Below, piece after piece: positions 1 to 6,994 of a DNA stretch of 64,000 nt. The first letter of the stretch is position 1, and each line of letters begins with the position of its first letter. Origin of the DNA: Prevotellaceae bacterium UBA1743 (GTDB lineage Bacteria > Bacteroidota > Bacteroidia > Bacteroidales > Bacteroidaceae); assembly GCA_002314945.1 (NCBI GenBank), contig DCHV01000067.1:1-64000 (forward strand), read 5' to 3'. Below the pieces are notes generated by a model that saw only the letters and a program-made list of their open reading frames with translations, had not been told where the DNA came from and ran no database searches. The translations under genes were made by a program, and so were the position numbers.

Positions 1-315
1 TCATAAGTTCTTCAAGTGGCTGAAACAGCATCTTAAGATCAAGAAATTCTGGGGCACTACAGAGAATGCAGTCAGAATACAGATCAGTGCTGCTATCACC
101 GCCTACTGTCTTGTTGCCATCGTGCAGCATGATATGAAATTGAAACGTTCAACCTATGAGGTCTTACAGATTCTTAGCATATCATTGACTGACAAAACTC
201 CTCTTCAAGAGTTGTTTGAAAAGACTGATTTCAAAAATGTCAAAGATCAATTAAGTCCCCTTATTCCGGGGTTGTTTGATTAATTATTAACTCGTCCCAA
301 TTTTAACGGGACACT
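1..315 (+). mobile_element. Right end of an IS4-type insertion sequence (partial)
   Basis: The window opens inside a transposase gene whose stop is at 281-283. About 30 bases of non-coding sequence follow, with the palindrome GTCCC-9 nt-GGGAC at 294-312. Immediately after it a different, interrupted reading frame begins (318), so the element end is placed near 313-317. The left end lies outside the window. The exact end and target duplication cannot be fixed without the left end. Confidence 0.6.
2..283 (+). CDS. IS4-family transposase, C-terminal fragment (5' end outside window)
   Basis: Frame 2 is open from the first base to TAA at 281-283 and gives about 93 residues. The segment includes KKFWGTTENAVRIQI followed by SAAITAYCLVAIVQHDM, which matches from memory the C-terminal end of IS4-family (DDE) transposases common in Bacteroides and Prevotella. 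The catalytic DDE residues lie upstream of the window, so activity cannot be judged. It is the reading frame of the insertion sequence that ends near 315 and interrupts the Ig-domain gene beginning at 318. Confidence 0.7.
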   Translation, partial: HKFFKWLKQHLKIKKFWGTTENAVRIQISAAITAYCLVAIVQHDMKLKRSTYEVLQILSISLTDKTPLQELFEKTDFKNVKDQLSPLIPGLFD

Positions 316-317
316 AG

Positions 318-932
318 TGTAATGGGACCATAAAAGCGACTGCTGTAGCCATTTCACCAAAAGACCCTAAAATTTCTGTAGGACAGACAATAACTTTAAA
401 GGCTGTACCCACACCATCTAATGCAACATCAACCTATAGTTGGGGCACAATTATGGGGTTAGGGGCACCATATAACTTTACGTTAGAACCTTCTGGAGGG
501 ACATGTACAGTTACTGCCAAGAAACCTGGGTATGTGTATGTAGCTGTAGAGACAGATAATGGTAAGCAAGGTTTTGTGGTTGTAAATGCGACAGCCAAGG
601 ATCCTACTTCAATCAGTTTTCCAATAAGCAGCAGGTCTATCTGTATAGGATATACGTATACTCAAAAACCAGATTTGGCTCCAAGTGATGCTTATACAGC
701 ATATACATTTTCTTCGAGCGATACAAATGTGGCAACAGTCTCTTCTGCAGGTAAGGTAACAGCAAAAGGTATTGGAACAACAACCATTACTGCTACATCA
801 TCCAATAATCTGACTGCAACATATACCTTGACAGTAAAAAATCTTCCATCAAGCGTAACAAAAGAAACCATTACGACAAAGGTATCAGAATTAAAGAAGG
901 TAATAAACACAACCGTTGAACATATTCTATAA
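318..932 (+). pseudogene. Bacterial Ig-like (BIG2) surface protein, 5' end cut off by the IS4 element
   Basis: The frame opens directly after the insertion-sequence end (a stop sits at 315-317) and has no start near its 5' edge; the first internal ATG is at 453. Residues read AISPKDPKISVGQTITLKAV and later NVATVSSAGKVTAKGIGTTT, the sequence style of BIG2 (Ig-like group 2) repeats. Two such repeats are visible, one near the start and one near codon 135. The protein was probably a secreted or surface adhesin-like protein whose N-terminal part, including any signal peptide, lies beyond the insertion or was lost. It ends TVEHIL just before a lipoprotein gene at 940. Family call is good; function is unknown. 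Confidence 0.65.
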
Positions 933-939
933 TTTCCAT

Positions 940-1392
940 ATGAAAAAGAACGTTTTATTAATCATTGCTATGATTGGAATCTGTGTAGTTTCTTGTAAAG
1001 AAGATGATGGAACAAACAACTCCATAAATAATAAACCATCTATCACAGATATTAAAATTGGAAGTACTCATGAGGAGGTCATAAATGCGTTGCCTGAGGA
1101 TAATGTTACAGAAGATGGAGCGAACCTGTATTGCCATAACGTTGGAAACTATAGTGTCGTTGCTTATGATTTCTCTAATGATACTCTTAACGCTATAACA
1201 CTTACAGTTGCAGATTCTATTTTATCCAAAGTAGATATTGAAAAGATATTTTTGAAAGATTATAATTATATTGGTGTTGTAAGTTCTTCGGATGCCTATG
1301 TCAATGAGAACAACACGCAAATAGCTGTAATTTATTCGTCTTCAAAAGATGATGTGAAATATAATTCCTTGTCTTGGAGTTTGTACAAATAA
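940..1392 (+). CDS. Small hypothetical lipoprotein
   Basis: A 150-residue protein that starts MKKNVLLIIAMIGICVVSC, a clear type II signal peptide with lipobox VVSC, so it is predicted to be lipid-anchored. The start at 940 is preferred over an in-frame ATG at 916 because only 940 puts the basic residues directly before the hydrophobic stretch. The mature part is acidic and contains DIKIGSTHEEVINALPED, reminiscent of small lipoproteins with a SmpA/BamE-like 'G.t..eV...lG' turn, but that is only a resemblance. It lies 7 bases after the truncated Ig gene and may have been co-transcribed with it. No specific function can be assigned. Confidence 0.65.
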   Translation: MKKNVLLIIAMIGICVVSCKEDDGTNNSINNKPSITDIKIGSTHEEVINALPEDNVTEDGANLYCHNVGNYSVVAYDFSNDTLNAITLTVADSILSKVDIEKIFLKDYNYIGVVSSSDAYVNENNTQIAVIYSSSKDDVKYNSLSWSLYK

Positions 1393-1445
1393 AGGTCTCC
1401 TCTGCTTGTTGAGATTTATACAAAACCAAAGAAAGATTCAATAAT

Positions 1446-1718
1446 ATGACAAAGAAAGTAGTAGGACAGGTAACTGTCGAAGAAAAGAATGAGATACAGG
1501 CGCTTTTTGAACACCGTAATGGACTTAACGAGTTGGCAATGATTCTCACGGCTGAGAATGAGACTCTGTATGAGAAACTCGTAAAGGATATGGGTGAAAT
1601 AGGAACTAAGTTCCAAGGCTGGTGGGATCGCATGGGTGAGAAGTACCAGTGGGAATCTGTAGAAGGTGGCAACTGGGAAATCAACTTTGAGTCCTGCGAG
1701 ATTTATTTAGTTGATTAA
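1446..1718 (+). CDS. CXXX repeat peptide modification system protein (probable)
   Basis: A 90-residue soluble protein (VGQVTVEEKNEIQALFEHRN ... GTKFQGWWDRMGEKYQWES). It resembles from memory the small 'CXXX repeat peptide modification system protein' family of Bacteroides, which normally sits beside a radical-SAM maturase and a precursor peptide with repeated Cys-x-x-x units. No radical-SAM gene (CxxxCxxC) or Cys-repeat peptide is present in this window, so this copy is an orphan, or its partners lie left of position 1 beyond the insertion sequence. No TAnnTTTG box is seen just upstream. The reading frame is intact. Family assignment needs a profile search; the protein itself is well supported as coding. 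Confidence 0.55.
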   Translation: MTKKVVGQVTVEEKNEIQALFEHRNGLNELAMILTAENETLYEKLVKDMGEIGTKFQGWWDRMGEKYQWESVEGGNWEINFESCEIYLVD

Positions 1719-1730
1719 TCACGTGCTTAT

Positions 1731-2126
1731 GTAAGCATTCGGTAAACCCCGTATTCTGAATCACCCGAAAGAGCAGTACCTTTGTCTCTAATTCATAATG
1801 TCAATATGTATGTGGACAAAACAACGAATTCAGTGAGATTTGTCAGAGCTACCTGAGCAGTGGCTAGAGTGTGAGAGATTTTTGTGCAGAGAACGGAATC
1901 AAGGAGGGCCGCTTCTGCCATTGGCATAAGAAGGTGAGACTCGAATCCATGTCCAGCTCTGGAGGCTTCCTTCCCGTAAGCGTCAACAACAGAGGTGGAC
2001 ACATGGTGATGGCTGCCAGAATCGGTGCAGTCGCCAATCAGCCATCCTGCGAGGTTGTTTTCCCGAATATCTTGACCATGCGGCTGAACGGTAGCGTGTC
2101 TCTGGATTTCATTAGAAACATCCTCA
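1731..2126 (+). mobile_element. IS66-family left-end remnant 1
   Basis: It begins with GTAAGCATTCGG at 1731-1742, an IS66-type terminal GTAAGC. A TACCTTTG promoter box (about 1779-1786) follows, then a decayed tnpA from 1806. It is cut at 2126, where a second copy of the same 12-base terminus starts. No tnpB, tnpC or right end belongs to it. Confidence 0.6.
1806..2126 (+). pseudogene. IS66 TnpA-like accessory protein, decayed copy 1
   Basis: The start MYVDKTT is in one frame. A one-base deletion near 1826 then shifts the frame and a TAG interrupts it near codon 23. The rest reads VRDFCAENGIKEGRFCHWHK ... SCEVVFPNILTMRLNG, the typical helix-turn-helix start and C-terminal beta motif of IS66 TnpA accessory proteins. 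The reading frame runs into the terminus of the second IS66 copy at 2127. It is non-functional by sequence. Confidence 0.6.
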
Positions 2127-2217
2127 GTAAGCATTCGGCAATTACACATTGTAGCAGTTGTAGAACTGTTGTACCTTTGCCACCGCAATAGTGCAACAGA
2201 ACTACAACTGCTATTAT

Positions 2218-2553
2218 TATGAACAAGGAAGAATTTGTAGCGCTACAACTGCGACACCAGCAGAGTGACAAGAGTTTGAAGAATTTTTACAGGAAGTAGG
2301 AGTCTGCTATTCCAAGTGCAACTATTGGAACAAGAAGTTCAAGGCTGATGACCAACCACATGAACTTGCACCAATCACTTTCACTGAACCAGAAGGGGAC
2401 AACCGTACTACAACACCGATATTTGCAGGAGATCTGCCATCTGGAGCCACGCTTCTGTTTCCGAACGGTCTGCGTGCCCACTTCGGCAGTGGTACAGAGA
2501 GCATGCTGATGAGTCTGTTGGAGAAGAGCCTTTCCGGTCATGTTCTGCCTTAA
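2218..2553 (+). pseudogene. IS66 TnpA-like accessory protein, frameshifted copy 2
   Basis: It reads MNKEEFVALQLRHQQSDKSL and then loses one base near 2287, after which the next frame continues EVGVCYSKCNYWNKKFK ... SGATLLFPNGLRAHFGSG and ends LSGHVLP at 2551-2553. This is the usual Bacteroides IS66 TnpA pattern. Its last bases overlap the tnpB start at 2540, the normal IS66 arrangement. The single-base deletion makes the first frame end at a TAG soon after. Confidence 0.6.
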
Positions 2554-2710
2554 CGACACCATGCGCTACTATCTTTGTCCCTCAAAGACAGACATGCGCA
2601 AAGGAATCAACTCCCTCATAGGCGCTGTCCATCAGCAGATGGGATGCGACGTGAAGAACGGAGACGTATTCATCTTTATTGGCAATAGCAAGAAACTCAT
2701 GAAGCTTCTT
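2540..2710 (+). pseudogene. IS66 TnpB fragment
   Basis: Starting MFCLNDTMRYYLCPSKTDMR and continuing KGINSLIGAVHQQMG ... GDVFIFIGNSKKLMKLL, this is the N-terminal half of IS66 TnpB (family usually 110-120 residues). Similarity ends at about 2700; the frame then runs through unrelated sequence to 2872. The C-terminal part and tnpC are gone. Confidence 0.65.
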
Positions 2711-3015
2711 CATCCCAAATCGGTCATTAGGATTTTCCTGTGTCATACGGCAGCGAGAAATCCTTCACTTTATTCCATATTTCCAAGAATGAATCTCGAG
2801 TCTTTTGTGACCTTGCCAAATGTAGAATATGCTTATCCTTTGTCTTTGCCAAATATGCAGACGTTGATATGAGTTTGTAGCGTATTGTTTTCAGGAAATG
2901 CTTCTTGTCAGAGTTGGAAAAGCCGCGCAACTTCGCCCTCGGGGTCAAACACGCGCGACTTTTCCAATGATTGTAAAAATTGACCCATAGGTCCTATTTT
3001 AGAGTTGCAAACATG

Positions 3016-3202
3016 TTTTAACCTGCATTATTCATACTTATTCCTACTGCAAGAGCAAACTGGCAGCACCTCAGCCTAATGCTCGCTCTTCCTCTTTAAA
3101 AGTAGGGGTTACTACATTCTGTATCGTCATCGCTGCGCTTTGGCTGATGCACAACCATTTAGCTCTTTCGTGACGGAATAGTATGAATAATGCAGGTTAA
3201 AA
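3016..3202. repeat. MITE-like element with long terminal inverted repeats
   Basis: The stretch 2875-3339 holds no gene. Inside it, the left terminus at 3016-3045 (TTTTAACCTGCATTATTCAT...) is the inverse complement of 3175-3202 (...ATGAATAATGCAGGTTAAAA), identical over 23 bases and extended a few more with one inserted base. The 187-bp unit has no reading frame of note. This is the form of a non-autonomous miniature transposable element or the collapsed ends of an IS. No obvious target duplication is seen. Confidence 0.65.
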
Positions 3203-3307
3203 AGCTGTACGACTTTTTAAAGTGGACTCAAATATTAAATACCGCTACAATTTAGTAAATAGAAACATTAAAATTCGGCAAAAATTCGTGTTTCAATATA
3301 TTATTTG

Positions 3308-3315
3308 TATTTTTG
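3308..3315 (+). promoter_or_regulatory. -7 box TATTTTTG for the ATPase gene
   Basis: It matches the Bacteroidetes sigma-ABfr -7 consensus TAnnTTTG and sits 25 bases before the ATG at 3340. It argues against the in-frame TTG at 3313, which would overlap the promoter. Confidence 0.5.
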
Positions 3316-3339
3316 TCCCACAATTCAAAGTATATTGAC

Positions 3340-4569
3340 ATGAAAGAACAAGAATTCGAAGAACTGGTAAAGATTTTCCATAGAAAGATTATCAATACCC
3401 CAACAAAATTCTATCGCTACATCTATCCACAGATAGAATGGAGGGATGCGCTTATAGGCATCAAGGGGCCAAAGGGATGCGGAAAGACAACACTCATCCT
3501 GCAGTACATCAAGAATAACTTTCAGGGAACTGCACTTGAAAAAGTATTGTATGTATCACTGGACAACCTCTGGTTTACTACACACGACATCCGTGATGTT
3601 GTGGAATATCACTACAACAGTGGTGGTACTCATATATTCCTTGACGAGATTCACTACCATGAACATTGGCAGACCTTGATAAAGAATCTCTCCGACGACT
3701 TTCCTGGACTGAACATTGTATATACAGGTTCATCTATGCTGCAGATAGAGTCAGGCGAAGGAGACCTTTCACGTCGTCAGGCAATGTACGAAATGAGAGG
3801 GTTGTCTTTCAGGGAGTATCTACAGTTCGAGGAGAAGATAGAGCTTGAGGCGGTCGGACTCGAGATGTTACTACAGAATCATGTAGGCATTGCTACTGAC
3901 ATCTGCAGCAGACTCCCAGCAGGTCAGGAGAATATGATACTCCCTCTGTTTAAGAAATACATCAAGGAGGGGTACTATCCTTTTTACAAAACAGTATATG
4001 GCGATCTCTACCTTCGACTTCAGGCTGTGGTCTCGCAGATAATAGAACGTGACTACCCTAAGATAGAGGATGTAACCGAATCTACTATCCGAAAGACCCG
4101 AAAGATGCTGATGGTCATGGCAGAACGCGTGCCACAACTGCCTAATATGTCTGAAATATACAAGCAGTTGGAGACAGACCGTAACATGGGTTTGAAGATG
4201 ATGCATGCCTTGGAACGCGCAGGACTTCTATTGCTTCTTGGGGATGATACAAAATCTCCGAACAAGCTGTCACGTCCTGACAAGATATACATCAACAACC
4301 CAACCTTGATGTATGCCCTCTCTCCATATTCCGACATAGGCACAATACGCGAAACATTTTTCATGAACCAGCTGTCAGAGTCGCATGACGTGAGGTATCC
4401 CAAGGCAGGTGACTTCAAGGTAGATAAGAAATATCTATTTGAGGTAGGAGGCAAGGGTAAGACGTTTGAGCAGATAAAAGATCTTCCAGACAGTTTCCTC
4501 GCCATTGACGATACTGAGATTGGGCGTAAAGCCCGAATCCCACTCTGGATGTTTGGATTACTTTATTAG
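3340..4569 (+). CDS. AAA ATPase with DUF4143-type C-terminus
   Basis: A 409-residue protein. Walker A GPKGCGKTT is at about residues 43-51, Walker B HIFLDEIHY at about 98-106, and a sensor-like VYTGSSML at about 130. The C-terminal half is predicted helical and ends with a nuclease-like beta region (KKYLFEVGGKGKTFEQI), as in the ATPase/DUF4143 family. These proteins are widespread in gut Bacteroidales; their cellular role is not settled, and links to toxin-antitoxin or restriction-like defence are suggestions only. ATG 3340 follows a TAnnTTTG box. The gene is single, flanked by a MITE-like repeat and a convergent minus-strand gene, in a mobile region. Confidence 0.8.
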   Translation: MKEQEFEELVKIFHRKIINTPTKFYRYIYPQIEWRDALIGIKGPKGCGKTTLILQYIKNNFQGTALEKVLYVSLDNLWFTTHDIRDVVEYHYNSGGTHIFLDEIHYHEHWQTLIKNLSDDFPGLNIVYTGSSMLQIESGEGDLSRRQAMYEMRGLSFREYLQFEEKIELEAVGLEMLLQNHVGIATDICSRLPAGQENMILPLFKKYIKEGYYPFYKTVYGDLYLRLQAVVSQIIERDYPKIEDVTESTIRKTRKMLMVMAERVPQLPNMSEIYKQLETDRNMGLKMMHALERAGLLLLLGDDTKSPNKLSRPDKIYINNPTLMYALSPYSDIGTIRETFFMNQLSESHDVRYPKAGDFKVDKKYLFEVGGKGKTFEQIKDLPDSFLAIDDTEIGRKARIPLWMFGLLY

Positions 4570-4628
4570 ATCTTTCCGTTACATTGTCAACCCTCAAAAA
4601 CTTCGTGCGTGTATGAAAGAAAGATTGA

Positions 4629-5210
4629 CTACATAACATACTCCAGCTTCTGTGATGATGCCATGAATCCTCTTCTTGTTGGACGAAGATGGACGAAACT
4701 GTAGAAACCAGAGGGGAGCGCCTCGGTTGCTACAGTTTCTGATTTGGGCGTGTTGATGATGGTGTCGTGGTAGGTGGCTGCATGTTGAAGATCCTCAGGA
4801 AGTGAGATGAGGCGAAGAGTGTCACCTGGTTTCCAGTCTATTGGATTCATGTCAAATTCCAGATGATGGTCAATGACTCTGATGTTGAGGTTGGGTAATG
4901 TGCCATGTGAGATGATGCATTGCCCGATTTCGGACAAGAGGTTGTAATGGCGGAATTGGTGATAGTCGCTTTTCTCGCCTTGAAAGCAACCTCGGTAGGC
5001 ATCTTTCAGAAGTGCGTGCATCTGCATTACCCATTTCATCTTGTTACGACAAGGTTGCTGTGCCTCGGAGTTGGCATCATGATAGTGTTCGGGCATGGAG
5101 CGAACAACAATCTTGTTACCTTGTGGCTGGAAAAGAAGACCGTTGCGATGTCCGTGTGTACGAAGGGTCTTGAGGCTATGAATTTTATGGTTTAGATGAA
5201 GTTCTCCCAT
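4629..5210 (-). CDS. Hypothetical protein, possibly DUF6266-like
   Basis: A 193-residue protein without signal peptide or membrane segment, rich in His. The stretch VVRSMPEHYHDANSEAQQPC followed by RNKMKWVMQMH resembles the opening signature of DUF6266 proteins (arginine-x-leucine-proline, then a T/SEAQQ...R.K... pattern). That is a weak, remembered similarity. It has its own probable promoter at 5278-5285 and lies downstream of the VirE/DUF3874 gene on the same strand, so the two may belong to the same mobile module. It converges with the ATPase gene (59-base gap). Function unknown. Confidence 0.55.
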   Translation of the reverse strand: MGELHLNHKIHSLKTLRTHGHRNGLLFQPQGNKIVVRSMPEHYHDANSEAQQPCRNKMKWVMQMHALLKDAYRGCFQGEKSDYHQFRHYNLLSEIGQCIISHGTLPNLNIRVIDHHLEFDMNPIDWKPGDTLRLISLPEDLQHAATYHDTIINTPKSETVATEALPSGFYSFVHLRPTRRGFMASSQKLEYVM

Positions 5211-5277
5211 ATTGAAGTTAATCTCACTTTTTTAATGTAACGTATTGAATAATTTGATGTTGCAATAGTGAGGTTAA

Positions 5278-5285
5278 CAAAGCTA
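5278..5285 (-). promoter_or_regulatory. -7 box (minus strand TAGCTTTG) for the 193-residue gene
   Basis: CAAAGCTA on the plus strand is TAGCTTTG on the minus strand, a match to TAnnTTTG, 68 bases before the start at 5210. The flanking bases include the inverted pair GTTAATCTCAC (5218-5228) and GTGAGGTTAAC (5268-5278), a possible operator. Confidence 0.4.
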
Positions 5286-5329
5286 TCCTAACGTTGAACC
5301 TCACTTTACGCCCACTGACGCCATTCTCT

Positions 5330-5359
5330 TCCCCTCCCTCTTCAGGAGAGGGAAGGGGA
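5330..5359. terminator. GC-rich hairpin after the VirE/DUF3874 gene
   Basis: Left arm TCCCCTCCCTC (5330-5340) pairs with GAGGGAAGGGGA (5348-5359) around a 7-base loop, with a small internal mismatch. It lies 7 bases beyond the minus-strand stop at 5367. No clear U-run follows on the minus strand, so termination is likely but not certain. Confidence 0.4.
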
Positions 5360-5366
5360 GATGTTT

Positions 5367-6560
5367 CTATGCGGCTTTCAGCGGTACGGCAAAATAAACA
5401 GAGCCTGTATTGCGTGCTTTGCTCTCAAAACCATGTTGTACGAGGTGACGACCCAGATGTACCTTTAGGGCATGGGTGGCATTGAGCTGAGGGTACTGCA
5501 TCTTGATGACCTCTACTATCTGCTTGATGGAGAGAGGCGAAATACGTTCGCCCTCCTCGGGATGACGAAGACAATCGTCAATCATGTCGTCAAGATTGAC
5601 GGACTTCTGAAAGCGGTTGTTGGCAAGCTGTATCGCCTGTACCTCCTCGTTGGTGAAATAGTATCGTTCGTGGTTGACCTGAAGTTCATGCAGCACCTGA
5701 GCATAGAGCTGGTCGTACTCAATCTCTGACTCGTTGTCTATGAGTTGACCCTCAGGAATCTGCACACATAGATAGCGACGACTGCCGGTGGGATCCTGTA
5801 GCGGATGCGGATTGTTGGTAGTTGCCACAAAGGAGGCGTAACGATGACGATCGTGCTGCTCACGGCCATAGATAGGACGACCGTTAACCTTCACCTTCGA
5901 GAGTGTCTGTTTCAGGTCTGCCTGCTGTCCATGCTTGTACTTGTCTATTTCATCAAGGTTGACAAGTAGGTTGTTGGAGAGTGCCATCTCCTTGTCATTC
6001 TTGTTGGCAAGGTTCAGATGGTCGAGATAGTACTCACGCAGGTGCAGAGGAAGCAGACGATGCCAGAAGGTACTCTTGCCACAGCCCTGTGCGCCAATGA
6101 GAGTGGGAACACACTCATTGCCATGCAGCATATCCATTTTCAGCCAATGAGCAACTGAGGAAAGCATCCAACGGTGATACCATCCGAGTTGCTCCTCTGT
6201 GATGCCTGGGATATGAGAGAAGAGTTCAGTAATACGGTCTTTGCCATCCCATGCAGGAAGATGGCTGAGGTACTCGCCAATAGGGTCATACGATGGAACC
6301 ATTTCGCTATGGATGAGTTCCTCGATGAGTGATTTGGGATTCTTTACCTCGTCAGCCAACTCCTTGCGGGCACGGATTGTGATAGTGTTGATGGTCTCTT
6401 TCGTACAAGGACGGAAGGGCGCATCTGGGTGAGTAGTCTCATGTACCTCCAGCTTGCTGCTGAGTGCGTTCTTGCGCAGTTCGTAGTTCTCTGCGAGAAA
6501 CTGCTCAGTAAGTTCGATACTTGTGACAGGGGTCACGGAAAGAATGTCTTGATTTGCCAT
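5367..6560 (-). CDS. VirE/DUF3874-type ATPase (mobile-element helicase-like)
   Basis: A 397-residue protein. Walker A GAQGCGKST is at about 156-164, Walker B LLVNLDEID at about 198-206, then FVATTNNPHPLQDPTGSRRY at about 245-263. This is the pattern of virulence-associated E (superfamily 3 helicase-like) proteins with a C-terminal DUF3874 region found in Bacteroidales. The family occurs in phage-derived and other mobile segments and is often paired with a primase-like domain, which is absent here. ATG 6560 is chosen because a TACCTTTG -7 box lies at 6609-6616; an upstream in-frame start at 6671 would lie before the promoter. The gene is single and followed by a hairpin. The function is presumed DNA-related. 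Confidence 0.8.
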   Translation of the reverse strand: MANQDILSVTPVTSIELTEQFLAENYELRKNALSSKLEVHETTHPDAPFRPCTKETINTITIRARKELADEVKNPKSLIEELIHSEMVPSYDPIGEYLSHLPAWDGKDRITELFSHIPGITEEQLGWYHRWMLSSVAHWLKMDMLHGNECVPTLIGAQGCGKSTFWHRLLPLHLREYYLDHLNLANKNDKEMALSNNLLVNLDEIDKYKHGQQADLKQTLSKVKVNGRPIYGREQHDRHRYASFVATTNNPHPLQDPTGSRRYLCVQIPEGQLIDNESEIEYDQLYAQVLHELQVNHERYYFTNEEVQAIQLANNRFQKSVNLDDMIDDCLRHPEEGERISPLSIKQIVEVIKMQYPQLNATHALKVHLGRHLVQHGFESKARNTGSVYFAVPLKAA

Positions 6561-6608
6561 GATAGTACGGTTTAGGTTAAACAAAAATGGGTTATCTGAA
6601 AACGGGGG

Positions 6609-6616
6609 CAAAGGTA
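6609..6616 (-). promoter_or_regulatory. -7 box TACCTTTG (minus) for the VirE/DUF3874 gene
   Basis: CAAAGGTA on the plus strand is TACCTTTG on the minus strand. It lies 48 bases before the chosen ATG at 6560. Confidence 0.5.
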
Positions 6617-6856
6617 ATCCATTTTTTTCGAGGATGCAATAGTTGTCCCACAGCTCGTGAAGCAGTTTCAAGGAAATGTCCGTTTGGTAATGATGAAAGT
6701 GAGGATAAAGTGGGCTTAAAATGGGGTAAAAGTGGTGTCGAATAGAGGATTGAGCGATTGTAACAAATTGATATACAATCTGAAATTTGAAAAAGTGAGG
6801 ATAAGGCAGATTCCTGAACTTTTTGTCTTGAGTTATGCCAATGCCATATCTTTGTC

Positions 6857-6945
6857 CGTAGTGCTATCGTAGTGCCTACGTGGTGCGTACGTGCATTATC
6901 GAATTTGCTACGTACGCACTACGAAGGATCTACGTAGGCAGAACG
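6857..6945. repeat. 11-bp periodic CG-anchored intergenic array (array A)
   Basis: The gap 6561-6994 has no gene. In it, CG dinucleotides fall at 6857, 6868, 6879, 6890, 6900, 6911, 6922, 6933 and 6944: spacings of 11 with a single 10. Units look like CG(t/a)nnnnnnTA, for example CGTAGTGCCTA, CGTGGTGCGTA, CGTACGCACTA and CGAAGGATCTA. A palindromic pair GTGCGTACGT (6884-6893) and ACGTACGCAC (6910-6919) sits at the centre. A plus-strand TATCTTTG box at 6847-6854 would start transcription at its left edge. Function unknown. Confidence 0.7.
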
Positions 6946-6994
6946 TACCCAGAGATGACTACAACCTTCCCATTTGGCTTGTCCACAAACTACC

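Larger units (their letters stand above)
2127..2710 (+). mobile_element. IS66-family left-end remnant 2, inserted in remnant 1
   Basis: The terminus GTAAGCATTCGG recurs at 2127-2138. A TACCTTTG box lies at about 2169-2176, followed by tnpA (2218) and the start of tnpB (2540). Homology to IS66 stops around 2700-2710. The large transposase gene tnpC and the right end are missing, so the element cannot move by itself. Its insertion at the end of the first copy's tnpA gives the order of events. Confidence 0.55.

Noticed and set aside
3313..3339. Longer start (TTG 3313) for the ATPase
   Set aside because: It overlaps the TATTTTTG promoter box; ATG 3340 follows it at normal spacing.
6857..6945. 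CRISPR array
   Set aside because: The repeat is an 11-base phase with only a CG core conserved; there are no 20-40 base identical repeats or unique spacers and no cas genes.
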